In this document: positions 53,478 through 63,519 of the stretch, piece by piece
Layout: every line of letters starts with the position of its first letter
Position numbering within the stretch: the stretch's first letter is position 1
DNA from: Xylanibacter rarus
Lineage (GTDB): Bacteria > Bacteroidota > Bacteroidia > Bacteroidales > Bacteroidaceae
Direction: 5' to 3'
Length of the DNA: 64,000 bases
NCBI RefSeq assembly: GCF_001275135.1
Contig: NZ_LFQU01000020.1
Coordinates: forward strand, 1 to 64,000
Position numbers and translations under genes: made by a program
The notes under the pieces: model-generated
Told to the model about the DNA's origin: nothing
Seen by the model: only the letters and a program-made list of their open reading frames with translations
Database searches by the model: none

Positions 53478-56400
53478 TTATCGTATGATTTGTTTGCGAA
53501 CTACATTATGTCCCGTTCCGTCGACAGACTTCTCGATGATGATGCCCTTGCTGTTCTTGTCGGCCTTTTTTCCGTCAATTGTATAACGTATGGTATTTTT
53601 GCCGAATGCGTCAGATATGGTGTCACTGATTCCCGTTGATGTACCTGAAGTAACCGTGACATTGTCAATCTGCAGCAATCCGCTCTTTGGCTGTGCATCG
53701 GTGTAGAACGCAATATGGACATTTTTGCCGGCAAATTCCTTGAGGTCAATAGTCACAGGTTTATAAGAAATAGGCTCTTCATCCTCTGTGAATACTGTGG
53801 TAAAGGTGCTCGGGTCGGTTCCTTCACCCACTTTGACGCTGTAGCTTACGGTGTTGGCATTAGCAGAGCGGACAGAGCGCAAGAATGTGAGCGTAGCTCC
53901 ATTTTCTGGAATTGTCATCATTGGCGATACAATGTAGTCATTAGCTTGCTCGTTAATCATATTTGCATTGAATTTTAGTATGCCTCCTCCGAGATCTGCG
54001 AATTTACCTGTGTTGCCGCCTTCTGTCTGCCATTTTATGTTGTCATAGTCGTTGTTGAGAATCGACCAGCCCACCATGCTCTCAAAATCATCAAAGTATA
54101 TGAGGTTGGATGTGTCAAGAGCCTTGGCGTTGCATTTCAATACAACATCGCCGTTGCTTGTCTTTATGGTAACATCACCGTTCTGTTCGCCCTTGGCTGT
54201 CGGAGTGAAGACAACCTTTATGGGTACTACACCATACTGTATGGCATAGTTCCAGCCGTCAGGATCTGATTGTCCGGTGAAAGCACCGTTGCCATTAATG
54301 TCGCCCAGCTCCATTTGTGTGTCAGATAGATTGAGAACATTTACTGTGGCTGTTGAATAGTGACCGGGATATGTTTCCGGCATATTGACAGTTTCGCCTT
54401 CCCATATAGTAACACCGTTAAGATTGTCAAACAGTTGCAGCTTCAGATGGCTTATGGTGTAGCGGTTTGTCAGTTTTGCCTTGCCGTCACCATTGGTACA
54501 GAATGCAAATACCACATAATGCATGCCTGGTTTGAGATAAGTAAGCGCCGGTGTGGCTATTCGGTAGCTTCCGTCAACGCTATCACCCTCTAGAACTTCT
54601 GCATATAATGCGTCGTCAATGGTGAACATTGCATAGTCATCATCTGTACCGTCAACAGTGCCTTCCCATCTGAGTACGCCTATCTTGCCTTGAGGAACGG
54701 TGAAGAAGCAGCCCAGACTTGAATAGCTTTCAATGCTGTCATTTGGATTGTCGTTGCCATTGTAGGTTGTATTACCATCTACAACGAACGGAATGTCGCG
54801 GTCGGAAATAAAGAGGAAGTCGCCTTCATCTACAATTTTACTATAATCGTATGGCGTTTCCACTAAAGCCTTACAGTGAATTGTATAGTCGCCGGCGCTG
54901 GTCTGCAGGGTTACATCGCCCTGATAAGTGCCTACGGCATTGGCCAGGAAAGTTATCTTGACAGGAACAGATTCAAACTCGCCTAGTTTGTCTTTAGAAA
55001 CCGTGGCGCTGAAGTTTGTTGAGTTCTTTATACCTTTAATAATAAGGGAATCACTGCCCTCGTTCTTGATGGTAATCGAAGAATCGGCATCTTCTACAGT
55101 GTCAAGATTTAGAAAGTAACGACGCATGTCAAGATTGTCGCTCGAAATTGAGGCATCAGCTGCTTTGTAGTCTACTATTTGATATTTTAGGTCGCGCAAG
55201 TAGACATAGTCCTTGCCGTATTTGACAGCTCCGGTGTTGACCATTAAGTCTTTTTTATAACTAAATGAGAGAGTGTGTGATCCAGGTGCTATTTCAACGC
55301 TGCCTTTCACGTTCTGCTCGCCTTGTTCGTCGTAAATAACCACATTTTTATCATCACAGTCAACATGGAATTCGTCATAGCTTGAGAAGCGTGGGTCATA
55401 TACAGCATCCCAGCTTGCCACTACCTTCTTACCTTGTGGAACGGTAATAGTGGCATAGAGAGTTGAAGAGGTCATGCCTTCTCCTTGGTTGGTGGTTACG
55501 GCCACAGTTTGCTGTTCGATAGTATCAGTTAGCAGCCAAGGATAATCCAGACTGGTATTATATGTAACAATGTCGCTGCCTTCAGAGGTTATCTTCTTAT
55601 AGTCAGGCACATCCTCAACATTAGCAACTACGTTTACAGTCTTGTCGCCATTGTCAGTAGATAGCGTAATAGTACCGGTAAACTGTTTTGCCTCTTTAGG
55701 AGTGAATTTAATGTTGATAGTAGCTGATTCACCAGAACCGAGGTTGCCGCTCGGATTTTCAATGGTAAGTTCATCACTGGAAACATCAACAACATATTCG
55801 GCTGCCTCAGTACCCGTGTTGACAATACCTATGGCTTTCTCAACCGTGCCGCCTACGAAGCAACGGCCGAAGTCGAGTTCGTCTCTGTCGGCAATTATAT
55901 TAGGCCCTTCACCTTTCTTGAACATCTTGCCGTCGAAGAATATGGAGTTAAAGCCTCCGTCATAATATCCGAAATAGTCGTCATATGCCAATAAGCTGGC
56001 GGCAAAGTCCTGACGGAGAGTTATTGTGTTTCTGTCAGAAGACACATCCATTACAAGAGCGTCGTACGATTCCCAATAGCCAATGCCGTACATATCACCG
56101 GCTTGGAGAAAAAGATCGTAATCTCCGTCTTTACCGATAATCGCGCACTCTTTATACGGATCGGTCCAATATGAAGGAGTGTTCACTGTGATAGTGTTTG
56201 CATCCTTATCCCAAATGCCCGTAATGGTAGATGGTGACGACATATTTATCAAGTTGGTAATCTTAGCCTCGCCGCTATTATCGTCAAGTTGTATATAAAC
56301 AGGATAAGTCGTCAGTTTGCCGCCTTCAATAAATATATTATCGCCGGTCTGAGGGTCAAACACGCTGTAAGCCCTCATAAGATACTCGTCGCCAGGATAG

Positions 56401-56603
56401 ACGGCTTCAGCTTTTGGAGCAGTGAGCCGTGTGTCAACTTTTTTCTTGGTGAGTTTAACAGGCTGCTCAACAGAGTCTGTCGGCTCATGCAGACGCATAA
56501 GTTTATACTTGCCCTGTGCAAATGCAGGCTGGAAGGATAAAAATGACATCAACATAAGTAATAATTGCCATACAGTTACAAAGTGATAATTTTTCTTCTT
56601 CAT
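53478..56603 (-). CDS. large secreted Ig-like repeat protein with sorting-type tail
   Basis: A 1041-residue protein with a signal peptide (about 1-29). Four or more Ig-like "choice-of-anchor D"-type units carry the phrase GTITLSTDNGDKTVNV or variants (VTLQTSAGDYTIHC, VTIKTSNGDVVLKC). Near the C-terminus a jelly-roll of the choice-of-anchor J type (about 830-985) begins YFDDFESMVGWSIL. The tail YTIDGKKADKNSKGIIIEKS then IIR fits sorting. A TATTTTTG -7 box on the minus strand (56633-56640) precedes it. No enzyme motif is visible. Confidence 0.8.
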   Translation of the reverse strand: MKKKNYHFVTVWQLLLMLMSFLSFQPAFAQGKYKLMRLHEPTDSVEQPVKLTKKKVDTRLTAPKAEAVYPGDEYLMRAYSVFDPQTGDNIFIEGGKLTTYPVYIQLDDNSGEAKITNLINMSSPSTITGIWDKDANTITVNTPSYWTDPYKECAIIGKDGDYDLFLQAGDMYGIGYWESYDALVMDVSSDRNTITLRQDFAASLLAYDDYFGYYDGGFNSIFFDGKMFKKGEGPNIIADRDELDFGRCFVGGTVEKAIGIVNTGTEAAEYVVDVSSDELTIENPSGNLGSGESATINIKFTPKEAKQFTGTITLSTDNGDKTVNVVANVEDVPDYKKITSEGSDIVTYNTSLDYPWLLTDTIEQQTVAVTTNQGEGMTSSTLYATITVPQGKKVVASWDAVYDPRFSSYDEFHVDCDDKNVVIYDEQGEQNVKGSVEIAPGSHTLSFSYKKDLMVNTGAVKYGKDYVYLRDLKYQIVDYKAADASISSDNLDMRRYFLNLDTVEDADSSITIKNEGSDSLIIKGIKNSTNFSATVSKDKLGEFESVPVKITFLANAVGTYQGDVTLQTSAGDYTIHCKALVETPYDYSKIVDEGDFLFISDRDIPFVVDGNTTYNGNDNPNDSIESYSSLGCFFTVPQGKIGVLRWEGTVDGTDDDYAMFTIDDALYAEVLEGDSVDGSYRIATPALTYLKPGMHYVVFAFCTNGDGKAKLTNRYTISHLKLQLFDNLNGVTIWEGETVNMPETYPGHYSTATVNVLNLSDTQMELGDINGNGAFTGQSDPDGWNYAIQYGVVPIKVVFTPTAKGEQNGDVTIKTSNGDVVLKCNAKALDTSNLIYFDDFESMVGWSILNNDYDNIKWQTEGGNTGKFADLGGGILKFNANMINEQANDYIVSPMMTIPENGATLTFLRSVRSANANTVSYSVKVGEGTDPSTFTTVFTEDEEPISYKPVTIDLKEFAGKNVHIAFYTDAQPKSGLLQIDNVTVTSGTSTGISDTISDAFGKNTIRYTIDGKKADKNSKGIIIEKSVDGTGHNVVRKQIIR

Positions 56604-56632
56604 AAGCTATAGATTTTAATGTTATACGTTCG

Positions 56633-56660
56633 CAAAAATAGAAATTAATGTTTGTCACAA
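56633..56660 (-). promoter_or_regulatory. promoter of the two-gene secreted-protein unit
   Basis: On the minus strand TATTTTTG (56633-56640) with TTG 17 bases upstream (56658-56660). The leader is about 23 bases. Confidence 0.5.
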
Positions 56661-56851
56661 TGTTTTTAACAATCATCATTCAGTATAAACATAATGCTTG
56701 TTGCATACAGATTATTATATACATTTTTGTATAACATGCTGATAATCAGGCATTATAAAATATACATACAAAATAGAGACAAAAAATGGCTATATATTAT
56801 TCTGTTGGCTTAAAAAAAGGATTAATATTATGAAACGTTAAAAAATATGTG

Positions 56852-56859
56852 TATTTTTG
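56852..56859 (+). promoter_or_regulatory. -7 element of the TPR-HTH regulator gene
   Basis: TATTTTTG at 56852-56859. The Met at 56847 in the longest frame precedes it, so translation begins at 56883. Confidence 0.5.
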
Positions 56860-56882
56860 CATCGATTACACAGAACGACAAT

Positions 56883-58565
56883 ATGCAGAATTCATCCATA
56901 TTACGATATTTATTCTGCTTGGTTATGGTATTCATGTCCATGATGAGCCTTGCCGGTCCGGCTAATTCCAGTGAAGACACGATGACTGTGAAAAAAGCCG
57001 AATCCATCATCACGAGTACCGTGATTCAAAGCAGTTCCCTTGGTATATACTTTGACGCGCTAACTAAACTAAAACAGGTGAAGTCGGCAGAGGAAATGCA
57101 ACGATATACCTTACAGACTTTGACAGGTTTTGCCTCAATAGCACTCAGCCTTAAGAGATTCGATCTTGCGAACCTACTATTAAGCAGGGCACAACTTTAT
57201 TGCACAAAGAAAGACAGTATTACTTATTATGAGATTTACTCCGGTATTGCTTACATTGAATTGTCAGAGGGCGGGTTGAAGGCTTCGTATGCCAAACTAT
57301 TGAAAACACTTGAATTCTACAAGAAAAGAAACATGCACTATCAATACATCGTGACACTCATAAACCTAGCCACGTATTATAGACTTACAGACAACCGGGC
57401 TAAAGCTAAGATAATTCTTAAAAACGCCTATAAAGAAACTGTTGCGCATAAGCAAACCTTATTGCAGATAAAAGTGCTGCAGACTCTCTTTGCGTGTGAT
57501 GATGACAATGAGCTCGACTATAGTCTTATCACCACAGCTATCAGACAGGCACAGGCTAATAATCTCACGCCGTTCTATCCAAAATGCCAGTTGGCACTGG
57601 CGCGTTATTATCAAGGTAAACTACAGGATGAACAGGCTTTCGTCGCCTTTGATAAAACCATTGAGTTGGCAAGAAAATACAACGATAATGATTGCTTGAT
57701 TGAGGCTTTGAGACGTAAGGGTGACATCTATGAGCGCAAAAACAACTACCAACTGGCTTACTATCTCTACCGTCAGGTGCTCACAACAGAGGCACAAGAG
57801 GAAGAGAGAAATAAGAAGACCATTCAGGATTTCATGGCCAATACTCAGGATTTGCTAAACTGGTGTGATAAAAACGTGAGAATGGAGCATGGAACGTTTA
57901 AGCTGGTAGATGAAGATGGAAACAATGTAACTGGTATATATGTTGCTGTTGGAGCTTTTGTATTGGCCTTGCTTTTGGCTGCGGGCAGGCTCTTGCGTGA
58001 CAAGCGGAATATGTCTGCAGCATTTGAAGCCGAGAAACTGAAAAACGACGAGCTGAGTTCTTTGCTCAATGATACGGCAAGTAAGGTTGAACGCAATGAT
58101 GCGCTCATTGCCGAGATGGAGCAGCAGATAAGTTATCTTTTATTGTTCTATAATAATCATAATGTACTACTCGACAAAATTCGCAATGCTGTGCGTTCTT
58201 GTTATGGAAAAGATAACTCTGTCAACAATGAGTTGCGTAAGATCTGCGCACAGATTATGGATTATCGGCTTATTCCGATCAGTTCCTGCTTTACTGAAAA
58301 GCAAGAGAAAATAATGAAAAACTATCAGGATAAGCTTTTAAGTCTTTATCCAAAATTGTCGAAAAACGAGGTTCTCCTTGCCACCTATATCTATTTAGGA
58401 TTGAGTACCCATGAAATCTGTATACTTACGGGCAACCAGGCACAGAGTGTCAACATCGGACGTTATAGGTTGCGCAAGTCAATGAATCTCGACCGAGAGG
58501 CTAGTTTGGAAGTAGTATTGAGAAATGTCTATCAGCCTTCTTCTCGAACGGATAATAAGAATTGA
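56883..58565 (+). CDS. membrane-tethered TPR / HTH regulator
   Basis: A 560-residue protein with a signal-like N-terminus (1-25) and a TPR-like helical region (about 45-310). A transmembrane helix (about 350-375, VAVGAFVLALLLAAG) and a coiled coil follow. The C-terminal HTH (about 495-545) resembles the LuxR type: LSKNEVLLATYIYLGLSTHE, then NIGRYRLRKSM. The design is the same as the gene at 17581 but without the lipid-type Cys. It is divergent from a pair of secreted proteins, which makes them candidate targets. The gene looks more AT-rich than its neighbours, hinting at a different history. Confidence 0.83.
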   Translation: MQNSSILRYLFCLVMVFMSMMSLAGPANSSEDTMTVKKAESIITSTVIQSSSLGIYFDALTKLKQVKSAEEMQRYTLQTLTGFASIALSLKRFDLANLLLSRAQLYCTKKDSITYYEIYSGIAYIELSEGGLKASYAKLLKTLEFYKKRNMHYQYIVTLINLATYYRLTDNRAKAKIILKNAYKETVAHKQTLLQIKVLQTLFACDDDNELDYSLITTAIRQAQANNLTPFYPKCQLALARYYQGKLQDEQAFVAFDKTIELARKYNDNDCLIEALRRKGDIYERKNNYQLAYYLYRQVLTTEAQEEERNKKTIQDFMANTQDLLNWCDKNVRMEHGTFKLVDEDGNNVTGIYVAVGAFVLALLLAAGRLLRDKRNMSAAFEAEKLKNDELSSLLNDTASKVERNDALIAEMEQQISYLLLFYNNHNVLLDKIRNAVRSCYGKDNSVNNELRKICAQIMDYRLIPISSCFTEKQEKIMKNYQDKLLSLYPKLSKNEVLLATYIYLGLSTHEICILTGNQAQSVNIGRYRLRKSMNLDREASLEVVLRNVYQPSSRTDNKN

Positions 58566-58865
58566 TGTTCATGGAAAATTCCATCATAGAGAATTATTGT
58601 TACCCTTTGGCCATCCAACATCTTTATTGAAAATGCATTTTAATGGTATTTAAGGAGTTGAAGATGTTACAGATAGCTCAGTTTCTTAGTTGGGCCTCTC
58701 TAAATGATGTAGACATCTTATGGGGCATTTGAAGGCTGTCTGCATTTCGCGCTTATGCATACTAAAATCAGTATTGCCTGCCGATAAATTTCGTTATTTG
58801 AGCGATAATGATTACCTTTGCGTACGTAACTTTTCTTGCTAAAATAAATCAATAACTTAAATCTT
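58566..58865. other. intergenic region before the PL11 gene
   Basis: 300 bases. Apart from the TACCTTTG -7 box (58813-58820) and a weak AACATCTT/AAGATGTT inverted pair (near 58614-58672), I see nothing here. Confidence 0.5.
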
Positions 58866-61829
58866 ATGAGAAAATTGTTTTTTTCATGCTTGATGCTTGC
58901 CGCATCTCTGTGCCCTTCTGTGGCTCAGCAGGCCGAGACGCTCGGACGCGGACTCGTGGCCGTAAAGACAAAGGCAGGCGTCTATCTGTCGTGGCGATGC
59001 CTGACGTCTGACAAAAGCAGTCTGGGCTACGACGTGTATCGTGACGGAGTGAAGGTTAACGCAGAGCCTATAACCGGCAGCACCAACTATGTTGACGCTT
59101 CGGGAACGGCCGATGCCAAGTATGTCGTTAAGGCAGTTGACGGCGGACAGGTGGTTGAGGCCACGCCTGAGGCAGCCGTATGGCCTGAAGTGTATAAGAA
59201 AGTGCACCTTGACAGACCTGCAGGCGGCACCACTCCCGACGGCGTGGCCTACACATACAGCCCCAACGACTGCTCTGTGGGCGACGTTGACGGCGACGGA
59301 GAGTATGAGATAATAGTTAAATGGGACCCGAGCAACTCGAAGGACAACTCGGAGAAAGGTGCCTACACGGGCAATGTGTATATCGACGGATACAAGATTG
59401 ATGGCACGAAGCTGTGGCGCATAGACCTCGGACGCAACATACGCGCCGGCGCTCACTATACGCAGTTTATGGTCTACGACCTCGACGGCGACGGAAAGGC
59501 CGAGGTGGCATGCAAGACTGCACCCGGAACAATAGACGGACAGGGCAAGGCCGTGCTGATGGGCGACGACAAGGTTACCGACGACTATCGCGTAAGCAGC
59601 GGCTCGAACAAGGGCATAATAGTATCGGGTCCTGAGTATCTCACGGTGTTCAACGGACAGACCGGCGCCGAGATAACCACCGTTAGCTATGTGCCGCTGC
59701 GCTCAGTACGCTCTAACTCACAGTGGGGCGACTCTTACGGCAACCGCTCTGAGCGCTATCTGGCGTGTGTGGCTTATCTCGACGGACAGAAGCCGAGCCT
59801 GGTGATGTGCCGCGGCTATTATACGGCATCGTATCTTTGTGCATGGGACTTCGACGGAAAGAACCTTACGCAGCGCTGGCTGCATAAGTCGGAAACTGCC
59901 GGCGAAGGCATCTACGGCGAAGGTGCTCATGCCCTTACGGTTGGCGATGTTGACGGCGACGGCTGCGACGAGATTGTATATGGAGCAGCTTGTGTTGACC
60001 ACGACGGCTCTGTGCTCTACCGTACCGGTGCCGGACATGGCGATGCCCTGCATCTTGGCGACTTCGACCCCGACCATGACGGACTTGAGATATGGATGGT
60101 GCATGAGGAAAAATCGGCGGCATTCCCCTGGGACGCAGAGTTCCGCGACGCCAAGACGGGCGATATTCTTTGGGGACAGAAGCAGAGCGGCAACGACATA
60201 GGCCGCGGCGTAGTGGCCGACGTGAGCGAGAAGTGGCGCGGATGCGAGGCTTGGGCAATAGCCGACTACACGTCAGGCTCGAAGGCTACGGCAACATACG
60301 ACTGCAAGGGCAACAAGGTGGCAGACAAGCGTCCGTCGTGCAACTTCCGCATATACTGGGACGGCGACCTCTATGAAGAGCTGCTCGACGGCACAGATAT
60401 CGTTAAGCGCAACGCCACGCTGACGAGCGATGCCGCAAAATGGAGCCTAGGACAATACAGCAACGCGCAGTCGTGCAACACGTCGAAGAAGACTCCTTGT
60501 CTTTCGGCCGACATCCTTGGCGACTGGCGCGAGGAGGTGATACTGTGGGACGGAAGCACAAGCTCTGACCTGCTTATATTCACCACGACGGAAGAAACTA
60601 AATACAAGGTGCCATGCCTCATGCAGGACCACATATACAGAATGGCCATAGCATGGCAGAATGTGGCATACAACCAGCCGCCTCACCTTGGCTATTATCT
60701 GCCCGACAGATTCTCTACCGATGCATCGCTGCGTGCGGTTAGCGGACAGCTCAACCAGACCGTGGAGCAGGGCGAGGCCATTGAGGCCATTGTTTATGAG
60801 TGGAAGAACGCTACGGGCGTGGCTGCAGAGGGACTGCCCGACGGCGTAACCATGTCGGTGGACAACTCTTCAAGGCAGTTTACAATAAGCGGAACGCCTT
60901 CGGCCACAGGTACATATAAATATAAGGTGTCTACCACTGGCGGCGAGACCACTGCAACTATAGAAGGAACGATAACCGTGCGCGACAAGATTGTGCTGAC
61001 GCCGCTGGCATACTATCCGTTCGATGAGATCAGTGCTGGCTCTACTCCCAACACCGTAGAAGGCATGGCAGAGGCCGTTGGCGCGCCGGCATCGGTGCAG
61101 GGCATCAAGGGCAACGCCGCACAGCTCGACGGAGCGTCTTACTTCACGCAGATGGCATACAGCCAGATACAGCTCGGCACGGAAGACTTCACCGTGGAAT
61201 TCTGGATGAAGTCTGCCGACGATGCCGCTTACATATTCCATAAAGGCAGCATAACGGCCAACGCCGCAGCCGGAGCAACAGGCAAGTGGGTTGGTCTGGA
61301 GTATAAGAACGGACTGCTGAAGTTTGCCGTTGACGACAATGTAACCAAGAGCGAGGCTTCAGCCGCAGGTACAGCTTACTTCAACGGCGAGTGGACTCAC
61401 ACCGTTTGCGTGCGCGACAGCTATACAAAGACGCTGAAGCTGTATGCCAACGGAGTGCTGATAGCTGAGGCTGCCGATGCCACAGGCGACATATCAGACA
61501 ACGACGAGCCGCTCACCGTGGGCAATGTCAACGTGAGCCTTAACAACTTCCTTGAGGGCACAATCGATGAGTTCACTATATATAAAGGTGCAATGAGTTC
61601 CAACAAGGTTAAGGAGCGCTACAATGAATACATCTCTTCGGGCATTGAGACTGTGCCTTCCGTTCATCCAGCAGACAAGCTGACACTTGTTTCGGCTACG
61701 AGCGGCATGGTGGTTGCACGCGGAGTCGGCGCCCCCGAGAACATCACCTCTGGCGTTGCACCGGGTTATTATATCCTGATAATTGACCACGGAACATCGT
61801 CGGAAGTGAGAAAGTTTGTCAAGAAGTAA
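58866..61829 (+). CDS. rhamnogalacturonan lyase (PL11) with LamG-like domain
   Basis: A 987-residue secreted enzyme that cleaves rhamnogalacturonan I backbones. It has a signal peptide (1-20) and the PL11 domain (about 25-610), which shows repeated calcium-binding blades (DVDGDGEYEIIVKWDPSN, DLDGDGKAEVACKTA, DVDGDGCDEIVYGA). An Ig-like segment (about 630-710) precedes a concanavalin/LamG-type domain (about 715-910; YYPFDEI then FTVEFWMKS). The tail APGYYILIIDHG...VRKFVKK is sorting-like. No other pectin genes are near. A -7 box at 58813-58820 and a hairpin terminator surround it. Confidence 0.93.
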   Translation: MRKLFFSCLMLAASLCPSVAQQAETLGRGLVAVKTKAGVYLSWRCLTSDKSSLGYDVYRDGVKVNAEPITGSTNYVDASGTADAKYVVKAVDGGQVVEATPEAAVWPEVYKKVHLDRPAGGTTPDGVAYTYSPNDCSVGDVDGDGEYEIIVKWDPSNSKDNSEKGAYTGNVYIDGYKIDGTKLWRIDLGRNIRAGAHYTQFMVYDLDGDGKAEVACKTAPGTIDGQGKAVLMGDDKVTDDYRVSSGSNKGIIVSGPEYLTVFNGQTGAEITTVSYVPLRSVRSNSQWGDSYGNRSERYLACVAYLDGQKPSLVMCRGYYTASYLCAWDFDGKNLTQRWLHKSETAGEGIYGEGAHALTVGDVDGDGCDEIVYGAACVDHDGSVLYRTGAGHGDALHLGDFDPDHDGLEIWMVHEEKSAAFPWDAEFRDAKTGDILWGQKQSGNDIGRGVVADVSEKWRGCEAWAIADYTSGSKATATYDCKGNKVADKRPSCNFRIYWDGDLYEELLDGTDIVKRNATLTSDAAKWSLGQYSNAQSCNTSKKTPCLSADILGDWREEVILWDGSTSSDLLIFTTTEETKYKVPCLMQDHIYRMAIAWQNVAYNQPPHLGYYLPDRFSTDASLRAVSGQLNQTVEQGEAIEAIVYEWKNATGVAAEGLPDGVTMSVDNSSRQFTISGTPSATGTYKYKVSTTGGETTATIEGTITVRDKIVLTPLAYYPFDEISAGSTPNTVEGMAEAVGAPASVQGIKGNAAQLDGASYFTQMAYSQIQLGTEDFTVEFWMKSADDAAYIFHKGSITANAAAGATGKWVGLEYKNGLLKFAVDDNVTKSEASAAGTAYFNGEWTHTVCVRDSYTKTLKLYANGVLIAEAADATGDISDNDEPLTVGNVNVSLNNFLEGTIDEFTIYKGAMSSNKVKERYNEYISSGIETVPSVHPADKLTLVSATSGMVVARGVGAPENITSGVAPGYYILIIDHGTSSEVRKFVKK

Positions 61830-61840
61830 ATCATCCCTAC

Positions 61841-61890
61841 AGGCTGTGCCCCCGGTTCCGGCTTTTCCGCCGGCTCGTTTCCGGGGCACA
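61841..61890 (+). terminator. terminator after the PL11 gene
   Basis: The stem CTGTGCCCC / GGGGCACAG encloses a GC-rich inner hairpin. The T run after it is weak. Confidence 0.6.
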
Positions 61891-61910
61891 GACCGTGTAT
61901 AATGTCAATA

Positions 61911-61971
61911 GGCGCCTGTCTGCCGGCCGTTTCTTTTTCCTTTTTTTGAAACGCCGGCGGCAGGCGTCTCT
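61911..61971. repeat. large GC-rich hairpin with pyrimidine loop
   Basis: About 20-22 paired bases join GGCGCCTG...GCCGTTTC and GAAACGCCGGCGGCAGGCG, with a T-rich loop. It could be a terminator serving either strand or an imperfect repeat. Confidence 0.55.
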
Positions 61972-62082
61972 CTTTCGGCTAAATGTCGGTAGACGGCATG
62001 GCCGCTGTTTATGAAAATATGTCATAACCATACTGATGCAGTGGCTTTTACACTGAAAATCAGTTAAAAAGGCTGTTTTTAT

Positions 62083-62113
62083 TTTGCGTTTAGAACTAAT
62101 TGCCTTAACTTTG
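62083..62113 (+). promoter_or_regulatory. promoter of metK
   Basis: TTTG (62083-62086), 19 bases, TAACTTTG (62106-62113). The leader is only about 23 bases, which excludes a riboswitch in it. Confidence 0.75.
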
Positions 62114-62142
62114 CACACTCTTTTATAATTAAGGTAAATAAA

Positions 62143-63402
62143 ATGGCATATTTCTTCACTTCAGAATCAGTATCAGAAGGGCATCCTGACAAGGTTGCCG
62201 ATCAGATTTCAGACGCAATACTCGACCAGTTCCTGGCTTACGACGACAAGGCCCGCGTGGCTGTTGAGACGCTCGTGACCACAGGACAGGTTGTCATTGC
62301 CGGCGAGGTGCGCAGCGATGTGTATATCGACCTGCAGACCATTGCCCGCAAGACGATAAAGAGAATAGGATATACAAAGTCGGAATATCAGTTCGACTGG
62401 AATTCTTGTGGTGTGCTCAACGCCATACATGAGCAGAGCGAGGACATCAAGCGCGGCGTTGACCGTCAGGACGAAAGCGAGCAGGGGGCCGGCGACCAGG
62501 GCATGATGTTCGGATATGCCTGCAACGAAACAGAAAACTACATGCCGCTGTCGCTCGACCTGGCGCACATGATAATGCGCACGTTGGCCGACATACGCAA
62601 GGAAGGCAAGCTGATGACATACCTGCGCCCTGACTCAAAGAGCCAGGTTACGGTTGAATACGACGACAACGGCGAGGCCCGCCGCATAGACACTATCGTG
62701 GTTTCTACACAGCACGACGAGTTCGACTCTGACGATGATGCCATGCTGGCACGTATAAAGGAAGACGTGAAGAATATCCTCATGCCGCGTGTCAAGGAGC
62801 AGATTCACAGCGAGAAGGTGCTTGCGCTGTTTGACGACGACATCAAGTATCTTGTCAACCCGACAGGAAAGTTTGTTATCGGAGGTCCTCACGGTGACAC
62901 TGGTCTTACAGGCCGCAAGATTATCGTTGACACATACGGAGGCAAGGGCGCTCACGGCGGAGGCGCGTTCTCGGGCAAAGACTCGAGCAAGGTTGACCGT
63001 TCGGCTGCCTATGCCGCACGCTATATAGCCAAGAATATGGTTGCTGCCGGCGTTGCCGACGAGATGCTCGTGCAGATAAGCTACGCCATAGGTCAGGCAG
63101 AGCCTGTCAGCATATATGTAAACACTTACGGCAGAAGCCACGTAAGCCAGTCGGACGGCGAGATAGCTGAGGTTATCAAGAAGATGTTCGACCTGAGGCC
63201 GAGAGCCATAGAGCGCGACCTCAAGCTGCGTCAGCCTATCTACAGCGAGACAGCCGCTTACGGACACATGGGCCGCAAGTATGAAAAGGTGATGAAAACC
63301 TTTGAGAGCCACTACCACGAGACAAAGACCATCGAGGTGGAACTCTTCACATGGGAGAAGCTCGACAAGGTAGACGAGATAAAGAAAGCATTCAGACTGT
63401 AA
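62143..63402 (+). CDS. metK: S-adenosylmethionine synthetase
   Basis: A 419-residue enzyme that forms S-adenosylmethionine from methionine and ATP. Family signatures are the N-terminal [32 protein letters not shown] (about 117-128) and the P-loop-like [19 protein letters not shown] (about 271-289). It is somewhat longer than the E. coli enzyme, as is usual in Bacteroidota. It has its own promoter at 62083-62113, and a DUF4271-like gene follows after 117 bases. Confidence 0.97.
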   Translation: MAYFFTSESVSEGHPDKVADQISDAILDQFLAYDDKARVAVETLVTTGQVVIAGEVRSDVYIDLQTIARKTIKRIGYTKSEYQFDWNSCGVLNAIHEQSEDIKRGVDRQDESEQGAGDQGMMFGYACNETENYMPLSLDLAHMIMRTLADIRKEGKLMTYLRPDSKSQVTVEYDDNGEARRIDTIVVSTQHDEFDSDDDAMLARIKEDVKNILMPRVKEQIHSEKVLALFDDDIKYLVNPTGKFVIGGPHGDTGLTGRKIIVDTYGGKGAHGGGAFSGKDSSKVDRSAAYAARYIAKNMVAAGVADEMLVQISYAIGQAEPVSIYVNTYGRSHVSQSDGEIAEVIKKMFDLRPRAIERDLKLRQPIYSETAAYGHMGRKYEKVMKTFESHYHETKTIEVELFTWEKLDKVDEIKKAFRL

Positions 63403-63519
63403 AGTCCATATGCATGGAAGATGTGTCAGAACACATAGGCGTTGCGCGTGTGCGCATGCCGTGTCTTGACACATCCTCTTGTTATATATAAACTAACAAT
63501 GTAGGGCAGATAATAAAAG

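Noticed and set aside
62000-62142. SAM riboswitch in front of metK
   Set aside because: The promoter at 62083-62113 leaves a leader of about 23 bases, too short for any SAM aptamer, and no SAM-I or SAM-II core is visible upstream.
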